A stretch of 64,000 bases of DNA from Dermanyssus gallinae (Eukaryota; Arthropoda; Arachnida; Mesostigmata; Dermanyssidae): the NCBI GenBank assembly GCA_003439945.1, contig QVRM01001389.1, positions 22,501-86,500 on the forward strand, read 5' to 3'. Both the position numbers and the translations under genes were made by a program. Shown in pieces: positions 47,131-58,440 of the stretch (the stretch's first letter is position 1; every line of letters starts with the position of its first letter). The notes under the pieces are model-generated. The model made no database searches. It was not told the origin of the DNA and saw only the letters and a list, made by a program, of their open reading frames with translations.

Positions 47131-48560
47131 GTAATGGCGTTGGTTTGCCTACGCATGGCATGAGTCCTACGGTTGCGGGTGCAACCATACATCTAATACG
47201 ACTCTCACCATAACTATTACAACTACTACTACTACTATTGGTGTTGCTGCTAATACAATGCAAGAGGTCTAACGCTTAGCCAACCAACAACAAACGATGC
47301 TGGTAGCTATGATGCAGCTCACAAAGACGACGACGACGACGACGACCACGGCGCTGATGATTGTGATGATGATGATGATGATTATGATGATGATTATGAT
47401 AATGATGGCCGCCGGTCGGCTGAATAACTGGACTAGGGTGGACTAGTCAAGTCGCCTTGACTCAACTACACTACGACTACTACTCCTGCTACTACTGCGC
47501 TACTAGACAGCCTCACAAGACGGTTGGTTAGCCTCCCCCCCCCGCCCCCCATTCCCCACCTCTCTCCGCCCGCCCCCGCCAGATTGTAGTGTTAGTGGTC
47601 ATAGTAGTAGACATCAATAACAACAACAACAACAACAACGACGACGATGATGATAACAACAGCAACAACGACACAACCAAGATCAACAACAACAGCAACA
47701 ACAAACAACAAGAGTACAGCTCGTAGTAGATGCGTTGCTTATTGTTGTTGTTGTTGCTGTTGTTGTTTTCGTCGTCATTGCCGCAGCAGCAGCAACAACG
47801 CTAACGCTAGCTGTCGGCATGGCCTCGGTAGATCGCGGGTGCTGTGCATAGAAAAGCGAGGAAGAATTGCGGCGGACAGGCGAACGTGTAGGGGCTGACC
47901 GAGTTTGGCCGCGGGGAGCGGGGGGAGGGGGTCGTGGGCTTCATGAAGAAACAGAAGAAGAAGACGAAGAAGCAGCAGAAGCAGCAGCAGATGAAGGGGT
48001 AGCTAGGAAGGGTTTTGTTTTTATTTAGAGGGACAACAACGATGCCGGCGACAGTGCGCGTCCACTCGGGGGTGCGTTGGCCGCCGCCGTAGCCATCCAG
48101 CTAGCCAGTCAACCAGCCAACCAACCAACCAACCATCGAGCAACCCCATCCGGCTGAACTTCACCGTCGCCACGAGCGCGTTCGACGACACTACCGGTGC
48201 TTTTCTCTCTCTATTCCTCTACTCCCCCACCCCCAAGTCACCCCCGAACGCGTTGTCGTCCTCGTGCCTCTGAGTCGTTCTTCTCTTTCATCGGCTTCGT
48301 TGTTCTATTCCTACAGCTCGCAGCTCTTCGCCCGTTACCCCCAACGCCAGCGCCAGCGCAAGTCTCCCCCCCCCCGCGCCTCGTCGGCTATCATCTACCC
48401 CCGGCCGGCGGTTACCTCCCTAACTCGCTCACTCGCGCGCGTGGTCGCTGGCTTTCTGTGTGCGCCTCTGTTCGTCCCCTTCGGCATCGTTGTTGTTTTG
48501 CTCGTTGCCGCCAGTAGTTTAGAGCAGCCACTAGTTAAGATGGAGGATGATGCAAAGGAC
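47131..48560. other. GC-rich simple-sequence region with no recognised gene
   Basis: GAC then GAT triplets at about 47325-47402, C-runs near 47527-47577, CAA at about 47613-47715, TTG near 47738-47768, GAA/CAG near 47944-47995, and CCAACCAACC near 48108-48135. A pyrimidine-rich stretch (48200-48480) precedes an ATG in strong context at 48540. Confidence 0.55.
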
Positions 48561-48568
48561 GGGAGCCA

Positions 48569-48627
48569 CATCAGCAGCAGCAACAACAACAACAACAACA
48601 ACAACGACGTCAACAACAACGAACAAT

Positions 48628-48659
<32 letters not shown>

Positions 48660-48880
48660 ACCGCTCCATCCTACGCGCTTGCCCATCGGCATCAGCGGCA
48701 GTGGACGCGGACCACGACCCGCTTTATAGAATATCGAAAAAACTTAACCAACCAGCAACCTAGCTGGCAAACAGGGACGAAGGCACGCATGCAACCACTC
48801 TAAACAACAACAACAATAACAACAACAAGAACAGCAACAGCAGCAGCAACAACAACAACAGCAGCAGCAACAGCGAGACC
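48569..48880. repeat. Two CAA/CAG arrays
   Basis: CAG/CAA triplets at about 48569-48660 and 48803-48880, separated by unique GC-rich DNA. Confidence 0.9.
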
Positions 48881-51800
48881 AGCCGTCTGCTGGCCCACTG
48901 GACCACCGCCGATGATCAGAAGCGCGAATGATTCAACGAATACTTGAAAACGACGACGAGGTGCTGCACTGCAACTGCCGGTGTTCAAGTAGTCAACGAC
49001 GACATGATGGTTAGGACGAAAATGACGACGATATAGGCGAGCGACGATACGATAGAACGAAGCACCTACGAGTGCGGACCCGGATAAGTGTGACAGCGAG
49101 TACTAGTGGTACATAGGGGTTTGGTGTGGTGTTTGTTCTATATACAAACCGATATATATATATATATATATGTGTGTGTATAAGTGTGTGTGTGTGTGTG
49201 CGTGTTTGCGCACGCGCACAATATAAAATATGGATGACAATTATTATTCACGGGGCGTATAATAGTATTAATACTATGATACTACGGATTGTTGGTAACG
49301 TACACGCACAGCATTGTATGCAGCGGCCTACTGCTGCAATGATGGATGAAGGTGGCGCGGAGGCGGGCGCCATCACGCCGCAAACGAACGCGCGAGATGA
49401 CGAGATGCAGGTTGATTGATGTAAGAAATTAACGGATAAGAAAGAGTAGGCCTTGCTGGACTTGGTTAGGCCTAAAGCTTAGGCCTGGGACCGTCGTTGC
49501 CGTAATAATATTAGCTTGGAAGCTGCCGTCGTGGCAATGGATGCTGCCCTGTGTAATAGTATCGTTGCAGTGGTAGTAGCAGTAGTAGTAGTAGAAGTAT
49601 AGTTGGTGGCGGCAGTAGTAGAAGTTTGGACGACACTAGTAGTTACAGTAATAGTTTAGAGAGACACAGCGGCAGCGGGGGCGGTAGCTAGCATTAGCCA
49701 GTAGCCTGTAGCTGTATTTATGCGCCTTCCGACCTCTGGGGGTGGTGCGCCCTTTCGCCTTCCTTCAGAGACACACACACACACAGATACACATGTAGAT
49801 AGATAGACATAAGCCTACACAGATATACAGTCATACGGTTCTACTTCGTGTGTTGCGGCTCCTTTGTGTCGTATCGTTATTTGGCTTGGGCACCTCTCTT
49901 CCGCGCTCTCTCTCGATCCCGATATCTATAAATCTCTCTCCCTATATATATATATATATATATACGGTTAGAGGTAGTAGGCCCTATTTCGTTAATTCCT
50001 TCCGGATTTCCTTATCTTGGTCATTTATTCACTCATTCCACTTGCATGTCCTTCGCTTTTGGTGGTTGGTTGTACCATCAGAAGAACCGACCGGATCTTG
50101 GGAGGAGCGATCAAGAAATAGAAAGGGGGAAGGGAAAGGGTGAGAGAATAAACGGGGTATCCTTGGTTCGACACCTTGGCTTGGGGACGTATGTAGTAAT
50201 ATCAAAAATGATGGAAGAGAATCAGAAGATGGAGAGAAATAAAGATGGCAGGAATAAGGAGGTCGGCCAGGAGCACGAACACCAGGACGCCGCCTTCAGC
50301 GCATGTGTGATTAGCAACAGCAGCAGCAGCAGTAGTAACAGATGAAATAGTTGTTGCTGCAGATGAACTAGTAGAAATTGTAGCAGGCGTGGGCGAACAA
50401 TAGCCGTAGCACAGACTAGTAAAAGTAGTAGCAGTCCCCATCGTGGGATAAGCATTGCATGATCATGCAGGCGACCCTGGTGGCCGTGTAGGCTAGCCCT
50501 ATACATATATGTATATCTGCCGCTAGCTGGCATTGTTATCGCCGTCTTAGTAGTGCATATGGTGGTAGCAGTAGTGGTGGTGGTGGGGACGATGATGCTG
50601 CTGATGGTCAATTCGATTATGCGGGATGGTCAGGAGTTCGAGGAAGAGTGGTTAGCGGACTCATCGGACATCAACAGCAACAACAGCAGCAGCAGCAGCA
50701 TCGGTAGTTTTAGCCCGGGCGGGGGGGGGGGGGGGTCCGTTAGACCATCCGTTATCACCCGTCAGGTGGGGAAAGTAGGTAGGTCGGGGGAATGCGTAGA
50801 TAGAGGAACGGCAGAATATAAGGTAGGTGCGGTTGGTCGGTCGGGGTTTAGGTCGGGGGTGTAGGCCGGACACAGCGATGAACGCGTCAACTCAATCGCG
50901 TCGACTCTCTTGCTGCACCCCTTTTACTACTAGCCTTAGGTAGGCTAGTTGAAGGGAGTGGCAGAAGGCCTCCACTCGTCTTTCGTTGCACGTTGAGTCG
51001 CGTGCATCGTCGTCGTCACCACTATCACCAGCAAAGGGTATGAGTGTCCGCATGCGCAGGACAACGACTGTGACAAGCACACACGATGCCGCTATCAAAC
51101 GCCGCTCGGCCAGCATCCGCATCTAAAGCATTTTTCTGCAAAAGCAGCGACAACAGCAACAGCAGCAGCAGCAACATCAACAACAACAACAATAACAATA
51201 TCAACAACAACTGCAAAGCAAGAGAAACAGAGGGGCGGAGGAGAGGGAAAGGCTATGGCCTAGTGGAGGAAGTAAGTGAGAAAAAGCAACGGAAGAATGC
51301 GCAGCATACATAGACAGGGGGTGTGGGGTGTCCAGGATGTGGGTTTTGGACGGGGGTTGGGGAGAGCTGCCTGGCTTGGAACGGTTAGCCAGCCGGTGTC
51401 GGCCAGTCAACCGGTGGGCCGGCTTACGCTGCTGGACTAGTCTGGACCTTCTTCTCCTCGCCTTCTCTCGTTTCGACGTCCAGAGAGGCGGACAGACGAG
51501 AGAGTAGCTGGAATACTCGTGGTTGTATTTGTCGTCGTCGTCGTCGTAATGTAATAGTAGCAGTAGTAGTAGTAGTAGTATTAGTTAACAGCAGCTGCTG
51601 CTGTTGTAGTAGAAGTTGTTGTAGTAACAGTAGTCGTAGGGTTAGTAGTTAGCTGGTTCGTTGGACTAGTGAGCCGCGTGCCGTGGCAGGCGAGTGCCGC
51701 GCTTGGCCTCATGGCTGGGTTGAACACCAATGCCGGTCGATGGCGACCGACTCCGCATGCTCCAGACCTGGACAGGACTTGCTGGAGCTGCTGCTGCAGC

Positions 51801-52377
51801 AAGCAGAGTGGTTAACTCGGAGCTGCGAGCAGAGACCGCCAAGCCTTTGACCGCTTGCAGCCAGATTGGTTAGCCGTCTCAAGCGGCCGGTCAGGACACA
51901 TAGTCGGCAGGCCAGGCCGTCAGGAATGATGTCCGGGGGAGGCCAGATGGTGGTGGTGGTGGCGGCGGCGGCATTCGTGTGCTGCGCTTAAAACAGCCGC
52001 CACTGGCACTACATAGGGCACCTCAAGCATCTCGATCGTCGTTCGACGCGATGACACGGCAATGCCATGCAGTGACGGCCGCATCAAAAGCAACAGCAGC
52101 AGTAGCAGCAACGAACCAGCAACAAAACATCAACAAACAACAACCATGGCTAGGATTATAGGACAACAGTGTCGCAGCCGGCGAAAGCCTAACAGCACTA
52201 ACAATAATCGTAACAATGGCACATTTAAGCCAAATCTAGAAAAATCTTAGAGTTAAGGCGTATCGCTTTAAAGGCGTATGTGCGTCGCGGCGTCTCGGTG
52301 TTGATTGTTCCGGGTGACTCCTGATGATGTCTATATTGCCAATCATTCACCTTACCGCTTTTTGGCTCGTCGACATG

Positions 52378-52378
<1 letters not shown>
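48881..52378. other. Simple-sequence-rich region without a recognised gene
   Basis: TA/TG tract at 49151-49200, AGT triplets near 49567-49605, TA tract at about 49943-49964, CAG/AGT near 50315-50340, a run of about fourteen G near 50720-50736 with quadruplex potential, CAA/CAG at about 51147-51213, GTA near 51550-51580, GGT/GGC near 51948-51972, and CAG near 52093-52130. Large ORFs are Ser-, Leu- or Val-rich repeat translations. Confidence 0.6.

Positions 52379-52410
<32 letters not shown>
52379..52410. repeat. (TA)n microsatellite
   Basis: TA dinucleotide tract of about 31 bp. Confidence 0.95.
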
Positions 52411-52412
<2 letters not shown>

Positions 52413-52542
52413 AATTAACACAATTTTTATTGGAACAATCATCAGTTGCAAGTTTAGGTATATTTAGGTACAAAGATGGAGGTACGTGTGTTTACACACA
52501 ATATTTTCTTCCTTTGTCAATAATGCTTGGATGTATCAGTGC

Positions 52543-52582
52543 AAAACCGTACACGGGCATTAGCCTTAGCCTTACGGAAAAA
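52543..52582 (+). repeat. Second copy of the SINE-like core
   Basis: Matches the reverse complement of 16178-16206 base for base, apart from a 6-bp tandem duplication (TTAGCC twice). Shared text includes CCGTACACGGGCATTAGCC. No tRNA-like head is evident upstream, so this copy is truncated or shares only the core. Confidence 0.75.
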
Positions 52583-52589
52583 CAAATGA

Positions 52590-53319
52590 AGTTATGGTCA
52601 TCGCACATGCTATTTATAAAACGCACTTATAATACAAAAAAGTGATCGCATACCCTTTGTGCTGGAGTGCCCACTACATGCACCCATGGCGGCCGTCTAG
52701 CTTTTAGCGATAAACGTAATTTGGGTAGCCAATCGGTCGGTGTCAATCTGTTCACTGAAGTTTTTGACGCGCCGATATTCTTTTAGTGTTGGGCATGCTC
52801 TTTACTAATAGGACCTATTTGTTATTTGATATTTGTAGAAAAAAGATAAACAAAGAGAGAGAGAGGGGGAAGAGATAGGAAATGTATACACCTGTACATA
52901 TATACCCAAAAAATCTGTGACGTATTTTGCCAACATCGGTCGTCTTGGCAAGCTATATCATGCCCGCAAGTGTACGTTGTTGTAAGACAGCAACATGCAT
53001 GAATGAAGATTTGCTTAATATTCCGCAAATATATCTTGCATTAAAGCAAATATCAAAATTAGCTCACTAAGGTCCTTACTCGTTTGCAGCTTTTTCAAAC
53101 TAAAACGATTCACAAAGATTGGCTAGCCGATGCTTGTTGCTGTTGTAAGAAACTTTACTAACTGGCCATAGGCAGAGATTGGACGTGCACATTGTGGCGG
53201 ACCGCGTTGAAGGAAGCATGTAGGGAAGCGATTACTTTTACTGGTGGCCTTACAGAAATATTGCCTGTGCTTTCACTTTCTTAGAATTGCATTTATTGCA
53301 CATATAAAGCATCCAAAAT

Positions 53320-53321
<2 letters not shown>
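52590..53321. other. Unique AT-rich DNA, nothing recognised
   Basis: No gene, array or element seen. Confidence 0.5.

Positions 53322-53376
<55 letters not shown>
53322..53376. repeat. (TA)n microsatellite at the 3' edge of LINE copy 2
   Basis: TA dinucleotide tract of about 55 bp. Confidence 0.95.
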
Positions 53377-53379
<3 letters not shown>

Positions 53380-54273
53380 TAAGAGGGGCATCAAATAAGA
53401 ATTAGTATTATTCAATTTCAAATAATTCACGGTCGGATCATGACATTTGGGTCCCTGCGAACGTGTGCACCATTACGGGGGGTCCAGTGTAGGGACCAGC
53501 CATTTCTGGAGGGTTCCTCGAACCGAGGCCGCATTGCCCCGTTGCACATCCAGCGACAGACGCTGTCTGAGGAAATTACTTGCTCGCTTATCTCCGCTGG
53601 CTAGAATTAGCCGCTTCCCGACCTTCTGTAGCAAACTGCGAGTAGACGGACCCGGCCCGCCAAGGGTCTCGAAGGCAAGTGGGTGAAACTCGTACGGGTA
53701 ACCGATGTTCTGGTACTTTCTAACCTTGCCTGCCTCGGAGAGAGCCGATGCATGACCAGCCCGAGCCGCGCCAGCACTGACCATTGAAGGGGCTAATGAG
53801 TCAGTAACTGTCGCGTCCCAAACCAGCATGCATCCGCGCTCGAACGGAGTTAAGGTCAGACCGTCAGGTGTCTTTCCGCCCTCTCTGTCTAGTCCGACGG
53901 GCTGCAGGACGCACGGTAGACCACTGGATCGTAGAGCTCTGCTAAAGGTTTCGTTCAAGGCTTGGTGTCTTGCTCGCCTACCTGCGCTGACAATACAGGA
54001 CAGCCCATGGCGTCCATCTGGCTGGACGACGTCTCCGCAGACACAGGCATGGGTGTACACAAGGTCTGTTCCTAAACGAAGTCCGACCGCGATTCTTACC
54101 GACTCGTCATCTAACAAGGTCCCGATCTGAGCACAGGGTATGGCGTGGAGCCATGCGCCCGCCCCCTTGGAGGAGACGGCGCGCAGCCTGCCCTTATCGG
54201 CGTCCGTGTCGCATTCCGCAATGAGGTTTTCGACTCTTTGCTCATAAAGAATTGCTGCCCATTCTCCTGTATA
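53377..54273 (-). mobile_element. 5'-truncated RLE-type non-LTR retrotransposon, copy 2
   Basis: About 0.9 kb on the minus strand, with (TA)n at both ends (53322-53376 and 54274-54303). It has a 3' UTR of about 95 bp and an open frame to the truncation point. The protein aligns along its length with copy 1 but clearly differs, and the 3' UTR is largely different, so this is a related subfamily. Confidence 0.9.
53473..54263 (-). pseudogene. LINE polyprotein C-terminus with CCHC knuckle and restriction-like endonuclease, copy 2
   Basis: Open to the TAA at 53473 without interruption, about 263 codons, with no start codon of its own. Counting from 54117: Cys25, Cys27, His37 and Cys41 form the knuckle, PDG lies at 84-86, Asp101 in VWDATVTD, and a K..KY motif at about 131-135. 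The same residues are intact in copy 1. Between the knuckle and the end the two proteins match at most positions by eye. The RT domain is missing. Confidence 0.85.
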
Positions 54274-54274
54274 G

Positions 54275-54303
<29 letters not shown>
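54274..54303. repeat. (TA)n between LINE copy 2 and the Tc1-like element
   Basis: 30-bp TA tract that serves as boundary to both elements. Confidence 0.95.
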
Positions 54304-54306
<3 letters not shown>

Positions 54307-54309
54307 GTG

Positions 54310-55920
54310 CGTTGCAAAAAATTAGCAACTAATTTTTTAATGAAAATTTCAGCTTGATGAAATTTGCTTGAAGCTTGAAGTGAATAGCTTGAAATTGTAA
54401 GGGCATGACGAACCACGAGTATGGTGTTAATTTCATTGCAATCTCACAATCGGTTCATACAAAAAAAAAATAGAAGTGTGAAAAAACAGTGTTGCAAAAT
54501 ATTAGCAACAGTAACGCCTTAGGGAGTATTCAATTCTTAGCAGGGTATGAGTTATTTGATACTATATATTATATTTTAAAAACGGGTTTTTCGTCCCTTC
54601 TTTTGAATCAAATCGTAAACTCGGTATTTCATGGAGTTAATGAGCTGTTGTAAGTACGAAAGTGGAATATCAATCCATGCTTGCTCGACAGCTTCTTTGA
54701 GGTCCGACAAATTATCATATTGTCGACCATTTGCGTAAATCTGCTGCACCAAATGTCCCCAAAGATTTTCTATGGGATTCAGGTCTGGACTCAATGCCGG
54801 CCAGTCAAAGTGGCACTCCTTGTTCTTAAAAAAAACGATAGTGCTAGCCGAGGTATGAAACGTGGCGTTGTCTTGTTGAAAAACTGCGTAAGGTCCCAAT
54901 TCTTCTGAAATGGGCTTCTCACTGAGAAGCGACAATACGCTGGTACTTGTCGGAATTGTTTCGGCCCAAAACCAAGACTAGATCAGACTTCCCATTATAT
55001 CCAAACGCGCCCCAATATTTTACAGAACCATCACCGGCCACACGTTTCGAGAACCATTTAGGTTCCTTCTTTAAGTCATGCCAATAGTACTGACAGCCGT
55101 CAGGGTCATCGAGATTAAATTTATTTTCATCCGAGAAGACGATGTTTTTCCACTCGTTATCCCAAGTTTGGTATCTATGCGAAAATTCACGCCGTGCGAC
55201 TATTCGGTTGAAGTCGCGGCATACGCTTCATTTGCGCTTATCGCACGTTTTTTTGAGAAATTAACACCCGGTACACTGTGGATTGGTGCACTGGCACTCC
55301 TAAAGTGGTCCTGATCCTGGAAGAAGACATTTGGCCGTGAGTAGCCAACTGTATTATCCTACGCCGATCTTGAATTGTCAAAACTGGCTTACGCCCACGG
55401 TTAGATATGCACCTTTGGTTCACTCCAGGGTGTAAGAACCTGCTGATAGTACTCTTATGCCGTCCTAATCTGGCTGCTGTAGCAGTTACTGTATGACCGA
55501 GCTCAGCATATGCCTCAATTCTTGTATTTTTGTTATCCGATAAATCATTTGTACGACCCATGGTGTAAACATACGCTTCGTCGTTAGTTCGGAACAACGA
55601 CTGAGCTGCAGAATATTTTGCAGCTATAGAACGATTGATTTAGCTTGACATTTGATCCCCGGGATCGTATATGAGCTGTAGTATCGACTATCCTTTACAA
55701 ACAAGAGCTGTGTTGTTAGCATGTTATTGTTGTAGTATTTTGCAACACTGTTTTTCACACTTTTTATTTCTTGTATGAACCGATCAGATTGCAACGAAAT
55801 TAACATCATACTCGTGGTTCGTCATGTACATCATGCCCTTAAAATTTCAAATCATTCCAATAAATCAAGCCAAAACCCAAATCATCACCAAAAAACATGA
55901 AATGCTAATTTTTTGCAACG
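54310..55920 (-). mobile_element. Tc1-like DNA transposon with ~200-bp terminal inverted repeats (IR/DR type)
   Basis: The left terminal repeat (54310-54510) and the reverse complement of the right (55728-55920) align over their length with scattered differences and one larger gap. Each contains an outer (CGTTGCAAAAAATTAGCA) and an inner (TGTTGCAAAAT) direct repeat, about 180 bp apart. These resemble the paired transposase-binding sites of IR/DR elements such as Sleeping Beauty. Both outer edges lie in or next to (TA)n, consistent with TA target choice. The left edge has six extra bases (GAAGTG) before the repeat, so the exact boundary is uncertain. Confidence 0.9.
54576..55561 (-). pseudogene. 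Tc1-family transposase, two frameshifts
   Basis: Minus strand, nearly full length (about 328 codons against roughly 340 in the family). It probably starts at the ATG at 55561. The first frame, to about 55250, holds a paired-like helix-turn-helix DNA-binding region with the GRKP linker. After a shift, probably at an A-run near 55255, the second frame carries the first catalytic Asp in FSDENKF (Asp codon at 55129-55131) and a KYWGAFG-like segment. A second shift near 54930 leads to the last frame with QQDNATFHTS and SPDLNPIENLWG. By my count 33 residues separate the second Asp from the Glu. The frameshifts make it non-functional as read. Confidence 0.9.
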
Positions 55921-55985
55921 TATATTATATATATATATAGTTTATTAGTATATATATATATCTATATAGAGCTTATTAGTATGAT
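55921..55985. repeat. Interrupted (TA)n
   Basis: Short TA tracts with AGTTTATTAGTA and AGCTTATTAGTA inserts. Confidence 0.85.
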
Positions 55986-56032
55986 GCTTACTAATTCTTA
56001 TTCGCTACCCCTCTTACTGTCACGGTCGTTAT

Positions 56033-56190
56033 TGTCGTTGTTGTTGTTGTTGTTGCTGCTGCTGCTGCTGCCCTTAGCGCTCTTGTTATTGTTGTTTGTT
56101 GGTACCATTGTTCTTGTTGTTGACGTCGTCGTCGTCGTCAACCAATTTGTTGTTGTTGTTGCTGTTGTTATTATTATTATTAGTGTTGTC
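56033..56190. repeat. (TTG/CTG/GTC)n array
   Basis: TTG, CTG and GTC triplets. Leu-, Val- and Ser-rich frames are repeat translations. Confidence 0.85.
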
Positions 56191-57560
56191 GTCGTCGTCA
56201 GCAGCGGCGTCGCGACCACTAATCGGAGCGGGCTGGCGTGCGCGAACGAATGGATGCGCGCGCGCGCGTCAAAGCCACTACCGCAGGCGACTTGTTGCAT
56301 TTTTGCGCTCCCGGTTCGCCTCAAGAAAACCGGTTTTGTTTTTCGACGACCACCGAAGAATCACCCACACACCCACCCATCCACCCACCCACCAGTTCAG
56401 ACAGGCCAAGCTCTGCAGGCCGCACTCTTCACCAGCGCTAAGCAACAGCAGCTTGCGCATCTTGTTTAGATGATGCGATTTTTCGGATGAGGCCACTTTG
56501 AGCAAGACAGACAGGCAGGCAGGCAGAGAGAGAGCAGACTATATAAGCTACGTGCGTCCACGATCACGAAAAAGAGGCGGACATGGCTTTGCAGCTGCGA
56601 TGGCAGCGATATATACAGATCGACGATGATGACGACGACGGCGATGATGACGATGAGCGAGCACGAGACGCAACCAAAGACGCAGAGAAAGGCTCGAGTT
56701 GAACAGAAAAGGCCGCCACCAGTGAGAGAGAGAGCCGCTACCAAAACCATGCGCGGCGACCTACATACATGCAGGGGACCTCTGTAGGTCTGTACGTATC
56801 ATGGTGTCCATGCATGCACATACACTCACATCTCTCTCTCGCTTTCCCGTTCGTTATCACGCTCTCTCTCTCTCTCTCTCTCGGGACAGTGGCCGCCGGT
56901 TTGCTCAGCCGGGTGTCGCTGGCCAAGCTAGCTGTATCTTGGTCGTTGAGCGTCATTGTCTCATTGTTTGTATGTTTGCTGTTATTGTTGATGTTGTTGT
57001 TGTTGTTATTGCTGATTTTGTTGTTGTTGTTGCTGATGTTGTTGTTGCTGTAACTGGTACTGACAGCCAATTTGTCCCAATTCAGCTTGATCGAGACGTG
57101 TGAGAGTAAGTGAACGAGAGCGGGCAAAGTCGGACCAGTCCTACTCGAAGTAATCAGTAGAGGTTTTTGGTGGTACCGAGGACGTAGATAGTAGTAGTAG
57201 TAGTAGAAGAAGTGCCAGAAGTCGTCGTAGTAATAATAAAGCGCAAGTAATTGTTGTCGTAGGAGTATCAGAGTTTTGCATCTGCATCATCAGCCGCGCC
57301 AGTTCCAGCGTCACCACAAAACCTTGATGATAGTGATGATGATGATTATGATGGTTAAGAACCGGTCGTTGGCTGGCGACGGCCATAGCGGCGCGACGCG
57401 AAGGTGAACGGGTGCATCCACTTGAGCAATTGATGTATGATGATGATGATGATGATGATGATGACGACGACGACGACGACGACAACGACGACGACGACAA
57501 CAACAACATATCTAACAACAGCATACGCGGCAACAACAACAACAACAACAACAACAACAG
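56191..57560. repeat. Simple-sequence-rich region
   Basis: CACCCACCCACC near 56365-56395, GAC/GAT near 56620-56655, (TC)n near 56862-56882, TTG at about 56978-57050, AGT near 57188-57210, and GAT/GAC/CAA at about 57436-57560. No gene recognised. Confidence 0.75.
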
Positions 57561-58440
57561 CAACTGCAGTCGCAACAATTACAAGAGCAGAACAACAATG
57601 ACAAACAAGGCAACTACGACTATATCTTCGGACATCGATGTGAGCAAGAATCCGGAGTCGAAAGCTGGAACGGTAGCAGCGGTTTGACGTACGAGCATTA
57701 GACATCGTTGTTGAATGCTCTGCAGCAGATCTCTCGGTTGGTGTCGACCCGTTGTCTATACGTCGGGTATTCACGTAGGTTTATACAGCCATGTAATCAT
57801 TCAATAATTCATCATTCATTCATTCGTCCATCCATTCATTGGCCCCCCGCCCCCCCATTCAATCATCTCAACTGCACGTTCTATTTGTTGAACTTTACTA
57901 GAGCGACAAACTGTCATCAACAAAAACAACAGCAGCATCATCATCATTACCTTGGCCTACAGAATTCACGTAACGAGAGAGAGAGCTGGCGATTGCAACT
58001 CTGCTAAGTATTTGCTTGTTATTTTACTTCGAAACAATTCTTCTTTCTTGGCGACGTTACCGATGACAACGTTAGGCTGTTATTTTGCTACTTGTTAGGT
58101 TGTGCTAATTTATTTGTTAGTTCGTCGTAAGTAGTATCTTTCGTTCGTATTAGAGGATTTAACATATATGATTGTGCTTTAATAACTATTAATGGGTTTA
58201 CATCATAATTTGCGTAGCAGCAGAGCATACCAACATCGTTGAAGAAGGTACAGATCGCACGGCTTCCCAAAAGGGGTACACCTGCTCTAAGGGAACACTT
58301 CTTATTAATTCTCACGCGTGCATAACATCGTATGGAAGCCACGGACTACAAAACCGGTCAACAGATAGCGATTTCTGTAGCTTGTACCCTTCCACCACCA
58401 ACGGTCAACCAGTGCTTGATTCTACCCAAAGCGGCATTCC
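57561..58440. other. Unique DNA, no recognised gene
   Basis: CATT tetranucleotides near 57808-57842. Chance-length ORFs only. Confidence 0.45.

Noticed and set aside
48395..48619. Leu-rich minus-strand ORF resembling a signal peptide
   Set aside because: The Leu run is the reverse reading of the CAA/CAG array.
54420..54480. Poly-A run near 54463 as a LINE or retrogene tail
   Set aside because: It lies inside the Tc1 terminal repeat and is matched, in diverged form, in the opposite repeat.
57412..57687. Asp/Asn-rich 91-codon ORF
   Set aside because: Entirely explained by GAT/GAC and CAA triplets.
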